From the NCBI GenBank assembly GCA_021811085.1, contig JAJZPQ010000003.1, positions 62,001 to 126,000 on the forward strand: a stretch of DNA of 64,000 bases, written 5' to 3'. This document shows, one piece after another, positions 25,347-33,001 of the stretch. The translations under genes were made by a program, and so were the position numbers. The stretch's first letter is position 1; every line of letters begins with the position of its first letter. The DNA comes from Pseudomonadota bacterium. Lineage in GTDB: Bacteria > Pseudomonadota > Gammaproteobacteria > Burkholderiales > SG8-39. Below the pieces are notes generated by a model, which had not been told where the DNA came from, did no database searches, and saw only the letters and a list, made by a program, of their open reading frames with translations.

Positions 25347-27803
25347 TTGCGGCAACCATCGGCCCAAGCCGATAAACCTATCGCTGCTGCGCGGCCACGA
25401 GCGACGCCCGCGCGGCGGCCGCGCTATCTGGTGCTCAGCCTGGGCGCCCTGGCGGTGCTGTCGATCCTCGCCAGCACCGTGTTCAACTTGTGGCGCATGC
25501 ATGACGAGGTGACCCAGCTCGCCGAAGAGCATCTGCTCGGCTTGGCCCATATACTCGCCGAGCAGACCGTGCGTTCGACCCACGCTGTCGATGCCGTACT
25601 TCGCGCTGCCGCGGAAGACGCGCAAAGAGCGGGAGCCGGCGACGCGCAGGTCCCGTCAAGGGAACTGCATCAGCAATTGCGCGAAATCATCGCGCACACG
25701 CCCTACGTCAGCGCACTCATGCTGTCGGACGCGAACGGCAATCTGCTGGCCCACACGGCGGAATTTCCGCCGCCGTCGATTCACCTCGGCAACAGCGAAT
25801 TCTTTCGCGCACACCGCGAGCGCCGTGCCGCACCGGCGCGCGTGCCGCAGCCAATAGTCAGCAGGGCCGAAGGCGAGCGCGGCATCAGCGTGAGCCGCAG
25901 GCTGAATGCGCCGGATGGCCGCTTTGTCGGCGTCATCTCCGCCATCGTCGGTCCGGATTATTTCCTCGGTCCGGTGGGCTTGCAGGAACTCGGCCCGGAT
26001 GGGATGGTACGGCTGCTGCGCCGCGACGGCGCCTTGCTCGCCGGTTATCCGATGGCGAATGCAGCCGCCACCCGCAACTATCGCGACTCAGCGCTGTTCA
26101 CCCAGGGCGTAGACGCCGGACGCGAACTGATTCGCCACCCCAGCGCCAGCGGCGGCCAGGAACGCCTCAGCGCAATTCGCGTAATCGACGACTACCCGCT
26201 CGTCGTGACCGTGACCTCGTCCACCGATTTTGTCCTGCGCACCTGGCGCCGCAGCGCGGCGCTGTTCGGGGCTGTCGCCGCGCTCACCGCCACCCTGCTC
26301 GCCCTGATCACCCTGTCGCTTGCGCGCCAGTTGCGCGTCGACGAGGAGTTGAAAGCCGAGGTCAGCGAATCGGAGGAGCGCCTGCAGGCCATTATTCAGT
26401 CGGCCATGGACGCGATCATCATCGTCGATACGCAGCAGCGCATCGTGCTGTTCAACGCCGCCGCGGAGCAGACCTTCCGCTGCCCGAGCGCGCAGGCAAT
26501 CGGCGCCGATATCAGCCGCTTCGTTCGCGGGCGCCTGCTCGAACTGCAGCCGCTGTACGCCGCCGAGGGCGGCGCCGCCGACGCCCCGATGCGCAGAATG
26601 GGACAGCATCTCGCGCTCAGCGGCATATCCGCCGCCGGCAGCGAATTTCCCATCGATGCCTCGGTTTCCCAGGTTCAGCTGCAAGACACGCTGCTGTACA
26701 TCGTGATTCTGCGCGATGTCACCGAGCGCAAGCAGGTGGAGGCGGCGTTGCGCGCGAGCGAGCAACGCTACCGCACGCTGTTCAACCAGGCTACCGACGG
26801 CATCTTGCTGCTCGATGCGGACGGCAACGTCATCGACGTCAACGGCGCTTTCGCGCGTATGCACGGCTATGCCGTCGACGAGCTTCTGCAGATGAATCTG
26901 CGCGAACTGGATACGCCGGAGACTTTGGAGCTCGCGCCGGAGCGCCTCAGGCGCATACTCTCCGGGGAAACCATCGGCTTCGAGGTGGAGCACTTTCGCA
27001 AGGACGGCAGCATTCTGCCGCTCGACGTCGCCACTTCGGCGATCGATATCGACGGGGGCATCTTCGCGCTGGCATTTCATCGCGACATCACCGAGCGCAG
27101 GCGCGCCGAGCAGGACCTCAAGCGCTCGCAGCAGGAACTGCGCGGCCTGTCCAAGGCCGCGAACGAGGCGCTGGAGGCGGAGCGCCGCCGCACCGCGCGC
27201 GAGCTGCACGACGAACTCGGCCAATCGCTCACCGCGCTGAAAATGGACCTCGAGTCGCTGCGCTCCGCCCTGCCCCCCGACCAGGTGGAGCTGGGCGAAC
27301 GCGCGCTCGCCATGCACGGCCTGCTCGACAGCACGATCGCAGCCACACGCCGCATCGCCGCCGATTTGCGCCCGCTGATGCTCGACGACCTGGGACTGGC
27401 CGCAGCGCTTGATTGGCTGACGCACAATTTTTCCAAGCACACCGGCATCGCCACCGACCTGGTGATCGACGACGCCGTGGCGCAGGTGCCCGAGCCGATC
27501 GCGTCTGCGCTATACCGCATCACCCAGGAATCGCTCACCAATGTGGCGAAATATGCGCATGCGAGCACCGCCGAAATCCGTCTCGAGCGCGACGGCGACT
27601 GGGTGGAACTCCTCGTGCGCGACGATGGCCGCGGCATCGAGGCCGCGGACCAGGGCAAGCAGGGCGCATTCGGCCTGCTCGGTATCCGCGAACGGGTGAC
27701 GCTGCTCGGCGGGGAAGTCGCGATCACGGGCAAACCCGGCCAGGGCAGCCAGGTGCGCGCGCGCATTCCGCTCGCCGCGGCAGACGCGGGGGCGATCGCA
27801 TGA
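25347..27803 (+). CDS. PAS-containing sensor histidine kinase, NarX/LiaS (HisKA_3) class
   Basis: 818 residues. A transmembrane helix (YLVLSLGALAVLSILASTVF) and a second near residues 310-330 (AALFGAVAALTATLLALITL) enclose a dCache/PDC-like periplasmic sensor of about 250 residues. Two PAS domains follow (IIQSAMDAIIIVDTQQRIVL; LFNQATDGILLLDADGNVID). Then comes HisKA_3 with RRRTARELHDELGQSLTALK, phospho-His near residue 621, and the ATPase domain ITQESLTNVAKYAHAS...DDGRGIE. The start is a TTG at 25347 with AAGGGG seven bases upstream. Its stop overlaps the response regulator start (ATGA). The ligand is unknown. Confidence 0.93.
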   Translation: MRQPSAQADKPIAAARPRATPARRPRYLVLSLGALAVLSILASTVFNLWRMHDEVTQLAEEHLLGLAHILAEQTVRSTHAVDAVLRAAAEDAQRAGAGDAQVPSRELHQQLREIIAHTPYVSALMLSDANGNLLAHTAEFPPPSIHLGNSEFFRAHRERRAAPARVPQPIVSRAEGERGISVSRRLNAPDGRFVGVISAIVGPDYFLGPVGLQELGPDGMVRLLRRDGALLAGYPMANAAATRNYRDSALFTQGVDAGRELIRHPSASGGQERLSAIRVIDDYPLVVTVTSSTDFVLRTWRRSAALFGAVAALTATLLALITLSLARQLRVDEELKAEVSESEERLQAIIQSAMDAIIIVDTQQRIVLFNAAAEQTFRCPSAQAIGADISRFVRGRLLELQPLYAAEGGAADAPMRRMGQHLALSGISAAGSEFPIDASVSQVQLQDTLLYIVILRDVTERKQVEAALRASEQRYRTLFNQATDGILLLDADGNVIDVNGAFARMHGYAVDELLQMNLRELDTPETLELAPERLRRILSGETIGFEVEHFRKDGSILPLDVATSAIDIDGGIFALAFHRDITERRRAEQDLKRSQQELRGLSKAANEALEAERRRTARELHDELGQSLTALKMDLESLRSALPPDQVELGERALAMHGLLDSTIAATRRIAADLRPLMLDDLGLAAALDWLTHNFSKHTGIATDLVIDDAVAQVPEPIASALYRITQESLTNVAKYAHASTAEIRLERDGDWVELLVRDDGRGIEAADQGKQGAFGLLGIRERVTLLGGEVAITGKPGQGSQVRARIPLAAADAGAIA

Positions 27804-28444
27804 CGCGCATCCTGATTGCCGACGACCACGCGATCGTGCGCGACGGCCTGCGCCGCATACTGCAGAGCGCGCCCGGAATCGAAGTGGCGGGCGAGGCGGT
27901 GAGCGGCGACGAAGTCATGGCGCGGGTGCGCGCGGGCGGCTTCGATCTGCTGCTGCTCGACATGTCGATGCCTGGGAAAAGCGGCATCGAGCTGATCAAA
28001 TGGGCCAAAACCACGCGCCCGGAGCTCGCCGTGCTGGTGCTGTCCATGCACCAGGAGGAGCAGTACGCGGTGCGCGCGATTCGCGCCGGCGCATCCGGCT
28101 ATGTGACCAAGGAAAGCGCCTCCGCGCTGCTGGTCGCCGCGATCCGCAAGGTCGCCGAAGGCGGGCTGTACATCAGCCCCGGCGTGGCGGAGCAGCTCGC
28201 GCTCACGCTGCGGCCGCAGGCCGATAATCTGCCGCATCAGACGCTGTCCGATCGCGAATACGAGGTATTCGGCCTGTTGGTGACGGGCGCGACCGTCTCC
28301 GATATCGCCGCTCGTCTGCATTTGAGCGGAAAGACCGTGAGCACGCACAAGGCGCGCATCTTCGAAAAGATGGGCATGGACAGCGTCGCCGACCTGGTGC
28401 GCTACGCCATGGCACACAAGCTAGGCGACGCGCGCGACGCCTAA
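27800..28444 (+). CDS. NarL/FixJ-family response regulator
   Basis: 214 residues. The receiver has ILIADDHAIVRDGL, phospho-acceptor Asp54 in LLLLDMSMPGKSG and the switch Lys in GYVTKESASALL. The LuxR-type helix-turn-helix is LSDREYEVFGLLVTGATVSD followed by IAARLHLSGKTVSTHKARIF. It is translationally coupled to the kinase and is its obvious partner. A perfect inverted repeat just after its stop (28454-28475) may be one of its DNA sites. Confidence 0.94.
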   Translation: MTRILIADDHAIVRDGLRRILQSAPGIEVAGEAVSGDEVMARVRAGGFDLLLLDMSMPGKSGIELIKWAKTTRPELAVLVLSMHQEEQYAVRAIRAGASGYVTKESASALLVAAIRKVAEGGLYISPGVAEQLALTLRPQADNLPHQTLSDREYEVFGLLVTGATVSDIAARLHLSGKTVSTHKARIFEKMGMDSVADLVRYAMAHKLGDARDA

Positions 28445-28453
28445 TCCCCGCCG

Positions 28454-28475
28454 CGTGTAGGCATCGCCCTACACG
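28454..28475. promoter_or_regulatory. perfect inverted repeat CGTGTAGG-N6-CCTACACG
   Basis: Eight-base arms separated by CATCGC lie 10 bases after the NarL-type regulator stop and about 100 bases before the receiver-only gene. No T-run follows on the plus strand, which argues against a simple terminator. The symmetric TAGG/CCTA halves resemble sites for dimeric NarL-class regulators. It could still work as a 3'-end hairpin. Confidence 0.4.
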
Positions 28476-28577
28476 GCTTCCGAAAAGTCCGATGCCCCGT
28501 TTCAGCCCGCGCCTATGGTGGGCGCGGCAGTTGATGTTCCATACTCGGGCCAACTACAGGCAGATCCGGCGGCGATT

Positions 28578-28988
28578 ATGGAATGGGCTCAACAGGACGC
28601 GACGCTCCAGGTATACCTGGTCGAGGATTCGCCGGCGATCCGCGCGCGCCTCGCTGCCACCATCAGGGGGATCGAAGGCGCCGAATTGGTGGGAGAAGCG
28701 GGCACGGTAGGCGCCGCGATCGAGGGCATCCGCTCGACCCATCCCGGCGCGGTGATTCTGGATCTGCAGCTGGAGGACGGCAGCGGCCTGGAAGTGCTCA
28801 AAGCGGTGTACCCCTCCGCGCCCGCGCTGCACGTCGCGGTGCTCACCAATTACGCCACCGACCAGCACCGGCGCGCCTGCATGGACGCCGGCGCCGAATT
28901 TTTCCTGGATAAGTCCTCCGATTTCCCGCGCATCCGGGAGATTGTCCAGCGCTGGACAGCACGCCCCGCACCCGCCGTTTTCCATTAA
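28578..28988 (+). CDS. single-domain response regulator (receiver only)
   Basis: 136 residues containing one CheY-like receiver: VYLVEDSPAIRARLAATIRG with the acidic pair, Asp62 in AVILDLQLEDGSG, Thr in VAVLTNYATD, and Lys in EFFLDKSSDFPRI. No output domain is present. The ATG at 28578 starts close to the domain; a longer in-frame start at 28515 (GTG) is possible. It stands between the NarL-type regulator and the FNR-like gene and could be a second target or phosphate sink of the upstream kinase. Confidence 0.88.
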   Translation: MEWAQQDATLQVYLVEDSPAIRARLAATIRGIEGAELVGEAGTVGAAIEGIRSTHPGAVILDLQLEDGSGLEVLKAVYPSAPALHVAVLTNYATDQHRRACMDAGAEFFLDKSSDFPRIREIVQRWTARPAPAVFH

Positions 28989-29026
28989 ACGGATGCAACC
29001 CGCAGATCAAACCCATGGAGCCAAAA

Positions 29027-29929
29027 ATGACCGCCGCAATGTCGCACTTTGATGCACTCGATTTTGTTGGCAGCATCGACGCGGGGGCGCCGGACCTGCA
29101 GGAGCATGAGGGCGCCAACGTTTCCGTACGCGATCTGACGCGGCTGCTGCATATCGAGTACCCCGACGACGCCTGGCTCGCGCGCACCGCATTCGCCCTG
29201 CGCCGCGTGCGCGAGGGCGAGGCGCTGGTGCATGCGGGTGACAAATTCCATTCCCTCTACGTCGTCCGCTCCGGTTGCTTCAAGACCGTCTACACCGATT
29301 TCTCCGGCAGCGAACAGGTGCTGGGATTCCCGATGTGCGGCGATCTGATGGGAGCCGATGGCATCGACTGCGGGCACTACAGCTCGACCGCCGTTTCGCT
29401 CGATACCAGCGAAGTGGTGATCGTACCGCTCACCAGTCTGGCGCGCCTGGTGTACGAATGCCCCAGCCTGGAAGCCATGCTGTATCGCGTGCTGAGCCGC
29501 GAGTTGGTGCGCGTGCAGAACATGGCCTGGACCCTGGGCACGCTCGGTGCGGAAGGCCGGGTGGCGGCGTTCCTGCTCAACCTTTCGGCACGGCTCGGCG
29601 CATTGGGCTATTCGCGCAGCTCGTTCAATTTGCGCATGACGCGCCAGGAAATCGGCAGCTACCTCGGCCTCAAGCTTGAAACGGTGAGCCGCGCGCTATC
29701 GGCATTGAATACCGCCGGCATCATCCAGGTGCACCAGAGAAGCATAGACATCGTGGACGCCGACGCATTGCGCGGCGTGATCGACCCGGCCGCGGGCGTC
29801 CCGGCCGGCGTCGCGCCGCAATTCGATTCACCCCCTGCGCACAGCGACGTCAGCGCCGGCAAGCACGCCAAAAAAGCCCGCGCACAGTTTCCGCCCGGGC
29901 TTGCCTGGCGGCAGCTCGCGGCGGCTTAG
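29027..29929 (+). CDS. Crp/FNR-family regulator lacking the Fe-S cluster cysteines
   Basis: 300 residues. The cyclic-nucleotide-like beta-roll (LRRVREGEALVHAGDKFHSL then YVVRSGCFKTVY, FPMCGDLMGADGID) matches FNR closely. The dimer helix and helix-turn-helix follow (LRMTRQEIGSYLGLKLETVS then RALSAL) with the E-x2-SR recognition pattern that reads TTGAT half-sites. The N-terminus has no cysteine cluster, and the position of FNR Cys122 is Val (SEVVIVPL), so it should not bind a [4Fe-4S] cluster like FNR. About 60 extra, low-complexity residues follow the DNA-binding domain. GGAG six bases before the ATG at 29027 sets the start. It is the natural candidate reader of the three nearby FNR-type boxes. 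Confidence 0.9.
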   Translation: MTAAMSHFDALDFVGSIDAGAPDLQEHEGANVSVRDLTRLLHIEYPDDAWLARTAFALRRVREGEALVHAGDKFHSLYVVRSGCFKTVYTDFSGSEQVLGFPMCGDLMGADGIDCGHYSSTAVSLDTSEVVIVPLTSLARLVYECPSLEAMLYRVLSRELVRVQNMAWTLGTLGAEGRVAAFLLNLSARLGALGYSRSSFNLRMTRQEIGSYLGLKLETVSRALSALNTAGIIQVHQRSIDIVDADALRGVIDPAAGVPAGVAPQFDSPPAHSDVSAGKHAKKARAQFPPGLAWRQLAAA

Positions 29930-30016
29930 CCCACGCATCGGCATCGGACGCAATGCCGCCGCGCGGCCGCAGCAGGTATCATAGCGGCGCCTTCACCAAC
30001 AAAAAGGGGTTCCGAC

Positions 30017-30460
30017 ATGTTCAAGCACATCCTCGTTCCGACCGACGGGTCGACTTTGTCGCTGCGCGCCGCGAAGAATGCCGTGCGCTTCGCCAAAGTC
30101 CACGGCGCGCGCATGACCGCCTTTTATGTGGCGCCGCAATATCATCCGAATATTGCAGGCGATTACCTGCCGGCAAATTTCGTCCCGCTCGCCGTGTTCC
30201 AGAAGCAGATCAAGAAGACTGCGGAAAAATACCTGGATCAGATCAAGAAGCTCGCCAGCGTGGGCAGCGTTGCCTGCTCCGGCTTCTATGTCAGCGACGA
30301 TTCGCCCTATCAAGCGATCATCAAGGCCGCCAAGGAGCGCAAGTGCGATCTCATTTTCATGGCCTCGCACGGCCGCAGCGGGATCGCCGGGCTGTTGATC
30401 GGCAGCGAAACAAGCAAGGTGCTCACGCACTGCAAGCTGCCGGTGCTGGTCTATCGCTGA
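30017..30460 (+). CDS. universal stress protein, UspA family
   Basis: 147 residues. MFKHILVPTDGSTLSLRAAK opens a typical Usp fold. The ATP-binding signature is present as MASHGRSGIAGLLIGSETSK, with Ala in place of the first Gly of G2xG9xG(S/T). AAGGGG precedes the ATG. Usp proteins of this type accumulate under growth arrest or low oxygen, in keeping with the FNR-like gene 87 bases upstream. No FNR-type box was found directly ahead of it. Confidence 0.93.
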   Translation: MFKHILVPTDGSTLSLRAAKNAVRFAKVHGARMTAFYVAPQYHPNIAGDYLPANFVPLAVFQKQIKKTAEKYLDQIKKLASVGSVACSGFYVSDDSPYQAIIKAAKERKCDLIFMASHGRSGIAGLLIGSETSKVLTHCKLPVLVYR

Positions 30461-30494
30461 GCCGGGAGCGCCGCAGCTGCGACGCAGGCGCGGG

Positions 30495-30796
30495 AAGAAA
30501 AGAGATGCTTGGCTGGCAGCGAGGACCGACCAAATGCGAGGATCACGAGCGTTTACCCTCAAGCCGACAATAAATATTTTTCGTGCACAGGATACTAAAT
30601 CCGCAAAGTGCCGCTGTTGCTGTTCCACGAATTCAGGGCGAAACAGAACCTCTTTCGCTTCAGAGTAGAGAGCCATGGCAGGCGCGAGACCGGTGTCGCC
30701 CGTGAGGAAACGATTCATGTCCTCCGGATGACTTGCTACACGAACGGGTCCGCTGTGTGCGCTGGCACCCGCGCCAAATAGCAGTAGGTTCGACAT
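30495..30796 (-). pseudogene. internally deleted SIR2-like/Rossmann protein remnant
   Basis: The reading frame starts MSNLLLFGAGASAHSG, the nucleotide-binding opening of many SIR2-like proteins. It then passes straight to what looks like the C-terminal end of such a protein (VASHPEDMNRFLTGDTGLAP, EVLFRPEFVEQQQRHFADLV, ARKIFIVGLRVNARDPRIWS). The middle of the domain is missing, and the recognisable match stops near ASLFF at about 30495, after which the frame only continues antisense to the Usp gene. It lies 23 bases after the antitoxin gene on the same strand. The family call is from pattern memory; the erosion is an inference. Confidence 0.4.
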
Positions 30797-30819
30797 GACG
30801 CCACCACTAGCTTAGCGAC

Positions 30820-31116
30820 TCACGCAGCTTTCTTCACGAGAAGCCGCACGCTCAATCCAGCGCGCGTAGCGATGTTGACCAGCGCGTCCAAGCTGAACAG
30901 GCCGATCTTGCCCTTGAGCAGGGCGTTGAGGCGCGGCGCCGTCAGACCCAGAACCTCTGCCATCTTTGCCTGAGGCACGCCACTTTTCTGACAGCAGTCC
31001 TCGATGCGCATCATCAGTTCGGCGCGCAGCTTCAGGTTCTCGGCTTCGTCCTTGTCGAAACCGATGTCGGCAAAGACGTTGCCCGAGCCGCGGGTAATTT
31101 TCAATTTCTTGCTCAT
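30820..31116 (-). CDS. HigA-like XRE-family antitoxin
   Basis: 98 residues. The C-terminal two-thirds is an XRE helix-turn-helix domain: CCQKSGVPQAKMAEVLGLTA then PRLNALLKGKIGLFSLDALV. It should bind and neutralise the upstream toxin and repress the operon. Its ATG overlaps the toxin stop by four bases, giving the toxin-first order typical of higBA-like modules. Confidence 0.9.
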   Translation of the reverse strand: MSKKLKITRGSGNVFADIGFDKDEAENLKLRAELMMRIEDCCQKSGVPQAKMAEVLGLTAPRLNALLKGKIGLFSLDALVNIATRAGLSVRLLVKKAA

Positions 31117-31451
31117 CGCTGTCTTCTCTCCTGCACCAATTCCCTGAAGCGCCGCCGGGCAAGCTCGAGGTCCTGCTTCGGGGTCTTCTGCGCCTTTTTC
31201 TGGAAGGCGTGTAGCACGTACACCGCCTCCGCGAACTTGGCCACGTAGATGACACGGAACGCGCCGCCGTCCTCGCGCACGCGAATCTCGTTGGCCCCGA
31301 GCCCGACCGAAGGCATGGGCTTCCAGTCGGCTGGTTCCTTGCCGGCTTGGACGCGCTCAAGCTGATACCCTGCCTCGCGCCGGAGGTCATCGGGAAACGC
31401 CCGAATTTGCTCCTGGCTGTCTCCGACCCATCGAACTTGCTTGAGCGTCAT
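31113..31451 (-). CDS. HigB/Gp49-like type II toxin (RelE superfamily)
   Basis: 112 residues with the phage Gp49-like pattern: VGDSQEQIRAFPDDLRREAG, NEIRVREDGGAFRVIYVAKF and VLHAFQKKAQKTPKQDLELA. The family cleaves mRNA at ribosomes. Basic residues in the C-terminal half suit RNA binding. The ATG at 31451 has essentially no leader room before a palindromic operator, so transcripts would have a very short 5' end. The module lies just beyond the 3' end of tRNA-Thr, a usual landing place for mobile DNA. Confidence 0.9.
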   Translation of the reverse strand: MTLKQVRWVGDSQEQIRAFPDDLRREAGYQLERVQAGKEPADWKPMPSVGLGANEIRVREDGGAFRVIYVAKFAEAVYVLHAFQKKAQKTPKQDLELARRRFRELVQERRQR

Positions 31452-31469
31452 ATTATCAGAACTGGTAAT
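31452..31469 (-). promoter_or_regulatory. probable operator of the toxin-antitoxin operon
   Basis: ATTATCAG-AA-CTGGTAAT is an 8+2+8 dyad with a single mismatch, touching the toxin start codon. On the minus strand TTGCCA and CATAAT-like elements overlap it, so antitoxin binding here would block transcription. Confidence 0.5.
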
Positions 31470-31556
31470 TATGGCAAGATCAGCGAGGCGGGCGCAGCGT
31501 CGCCGGGAATCACGCCAGATGTCGACAAAGTAGCGCGGCGGATTTTGGACAAGAAT

Positions 31557-31595
31557 AAGGCCAGAAGCATTGCTTCCGCAACGACTTCTGGCCTT
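31557..31595 (-). terminator. hairpin downstream of tRNA-Thr
   Basis: Perfect 11-bp arms AAGGCCAGAAG / CTTCTGGCCTT around a 17-base loop start 22 bases after the tRNA 3' end. A short TT-A-TTCTTG stretch follows on the minus strand, so it is probably the tRNA terminator. Confidence 0.6.
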
Positions 31596-31617
31596 TGTTG
31601 GATTGCGTTGAATTCGA

Positions 31618-31693
31618 TGGTGCCGGGTAAAGGAATCGAACCCTCGACCGTCGCATTACAAATGCGCTGCTCTACCAACTGAGCTAACCCGGC
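31618..31693 (-). tRNA. tRNA-Thr(TGT)
   Basis: The 76-base minus-strand sequence begins GCCGGGTTAGCTCAGTTGG and ends in ACCCGGC-A-CCA with an encoded CCA. Acceptor stem GCCGGGT/ACCCGGC pairs fully; D-loop AGCTCAGTTGGTAGAGC, anticodon stem-loop GCGCATTTGTAATGCG (anticodon TGT) and T-arm GAGGGTTCGATTCC are canonical. It reads ACA. No partial 3'-end duplicate that would mark an attachment site was found nearby. Confidence 0.95.
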
Positions 31694-31783
31694 ATGCGCG
31701 GCATATTATACGCGTGCGCCGGAGATGTCTCCGCGTACGCTTACCGAAACCGCCCGCGGATTCGACTGCGCTGAGTCAGATGG

Positions 31784-32203
31784 TTACTTGACCCGCCGCA
31801 GCGACGGCTTGCCCGATGGACGCGGCGGCCCGGGCGGAGTTTCATCGGCCGCGCCGGCCTCAGCCGGCTTTTCCGGACTCGCCGTATCCGCAGGCGTGAC
31901 CTCGAACGACAAACCTTGGCCGTTCTCGCGCGCGTAGATTGCCGACACCGCGCCTACCGGAATCGAGATGTCGCGGCTGCTGCCGTTGAAGCGGGCGCAG
32001 AACTCGATCAGGTCATTGCCCATCTTGAAACGCTCCACGGAAATCGGGCCGATGTTGAGCACGATCTGCCCGTCCTTGACGTATTCCATCGGGACGTGCG
32101 TGTGCGCGTCCACCGTCACCGTGATGTAGGGCGTATAGCCGCTGTCCACGCACCATTCGTAGATGGCGCGCATCAGGTACGGCTTGGTGGAGAGTTCTGC
32201 CAT
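31784..32203 (-). CDS. sspB: ClpXP protease specificity-enhancing factor SspB
   Basis: 139 residues. The SspB fold is clear: STKPYLMRAIYEWCVDSGYT, VDAHTHVPMEYVKDGQIVLN, NGSSRDISIPVGAVSAIYAR and ENGQGLSFEV. A Pro/Ala-rich linker leads to the C-terminal ClpX-binding tail SLRRVK. It binds ssrA-tagged proteins from stalled ribosomes and hands them to ClpXP. It follows sspA after 117 bases, the usual arrangement. Confidence 0.96.
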   Translation of the reverse strand: MAELSTKPYLMRAIYEWCVDSGYTPYITVTVDAHTHVPMEYVKDGQIVLNIGPISVERFKMGNDLIEFCARFNGSSRDISIPVGAVSAIYARENGQGLSFEVTPADTASPEKPAEAGAADETPPGPPRPSGKPSLRRVK

Positions 32204-32320
32204 AGATGAACTGGTCGCTCCGGATGCCCGCTTGGCACGGGCAATTTTTGCAGGGAGTCTGCTATTGCGTCGGCGGCAGATCCCGCGTCGCTCCCGCTCC
32301 TCGGGATGACCGCTACGCGG

Positions 32321-32920
32321 TCACTTGCGCATCACCTTTTCCGAGGGCGTCAGCGCCTCGATGAACGCCGGCCGCGAGAACAGCCGCTCGGCATACTTCA
32401 TCAGCGGCGCCGCAGGTTTTCCGAGCGAGATGCCGTAGTGGTTCAGGCGCCACAGCAACGGCGCGATCGCCACATCGAGCATGGAGAATTCGTCGCCCAG
32501 CATGTACTTCTGCTTGACGAAAATGGGCGCCAGCTCGGTCAGCCGGTCGGCCACGTGCGCGCGCGCCTTTTCCTGCTGTTTGGCCGTACCGTCCTCCAGG
32601 ATTTCAATGCGGCTGAACAACTCCACCTCGAAATTGAACAGCAGCAGGCGCGCGCGCGCGCGCATCACCGGGTCGGGCGGCATCAGCTGCGGGTGCGGGA
32701 AGCGCTCGTCGATGTATTCGTTGATGATGTTCGACTCGTACAGCACCAAGTCGCGCTCGACCAGCACCGGCAGGCGGTTGTACGGATTCATCACCGCGAT
32801 GTCTTCCGGCTTGTTGAACAGGTCGACGTCGATGATCTGAAAGTCCATGCCCTTCTCGTAGAGCACGATGCGGCAGCGTTGCGAAAAAGGACAGGTAGTG
32901 CCGGAATAAAGGTTCATCAT
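32321..32920 (-). CDS. sspA: stringent starvation protein A (GST-fold)
   Basis: 199 residues. The glutathione-transferase-like N-domain (LYSGTTCPFSQRCRIVLYEK, NPYNRLPVLVERDLVLYES) and helical C-domain (MLDVAIAPLLWRLNHYGISL) match SspA, an RNA polymerase-associated starvation regulator. The CPFSQR motif replaces the active-site residues of true transferases. Two adjacent ATGs open the frame. It lies after the petABC terminator and should have its own promoter. Confidence 0.95.
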   Translation of the reverse strand: MMNLYSGTTCPFSQRCRIVLYEKGMDFQIIDVDLFNKPEDIAVMNPYNRLPVLVERDLVLYESNIINEYIDERFPHPQLMPPDPVMRARARLLLFNFEVELFSRIEILEDGTAKQQEKARAHVADRLTELAPIFVKQKYMLGDEFSMLDVAIAPLLWRLNHYGISLGKPAAPLMKYAERLFSRPAFIEALTPSEKVMRK

Positions 32921-32934
32921 GATCGCGAAAGCCT

Positions 32935-32960
32935 TAAAAAATTAAGCGGGCGGCGCCCGC
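32935..32960 (-). terminator. rho-independent terminator of petABC
   Basis: On the minus strand GCGGGC-GCC-GCCCGC is followed by TTAATTTTTT. A second hairpin (GCCGGT/ACCGGC, 32975-32994) precedes it. Both lie between the petC stop and sspA. Confidence 0.75.
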
Positions 32961-33001
32961 CTCCGAGTCTAGTTGCCGGTGTGTTTCAACCGGCTTCCAG
33001 A

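Noticed and set aside
28985..29010. FNR-type half-site (GCAGATCAA) ahead of the FNR-like gene, as autoregulation
   Set aside because: Only one half matches; the other (AACCC) does not fit, so it is not counted as a box.
31618..31693. tRNA-Thr as an attachment site with a duplicated 3' end
   Set aside because: No copy of the tRNA 3' segment was found in the flanking few kilobases, so integration is only a possibility.
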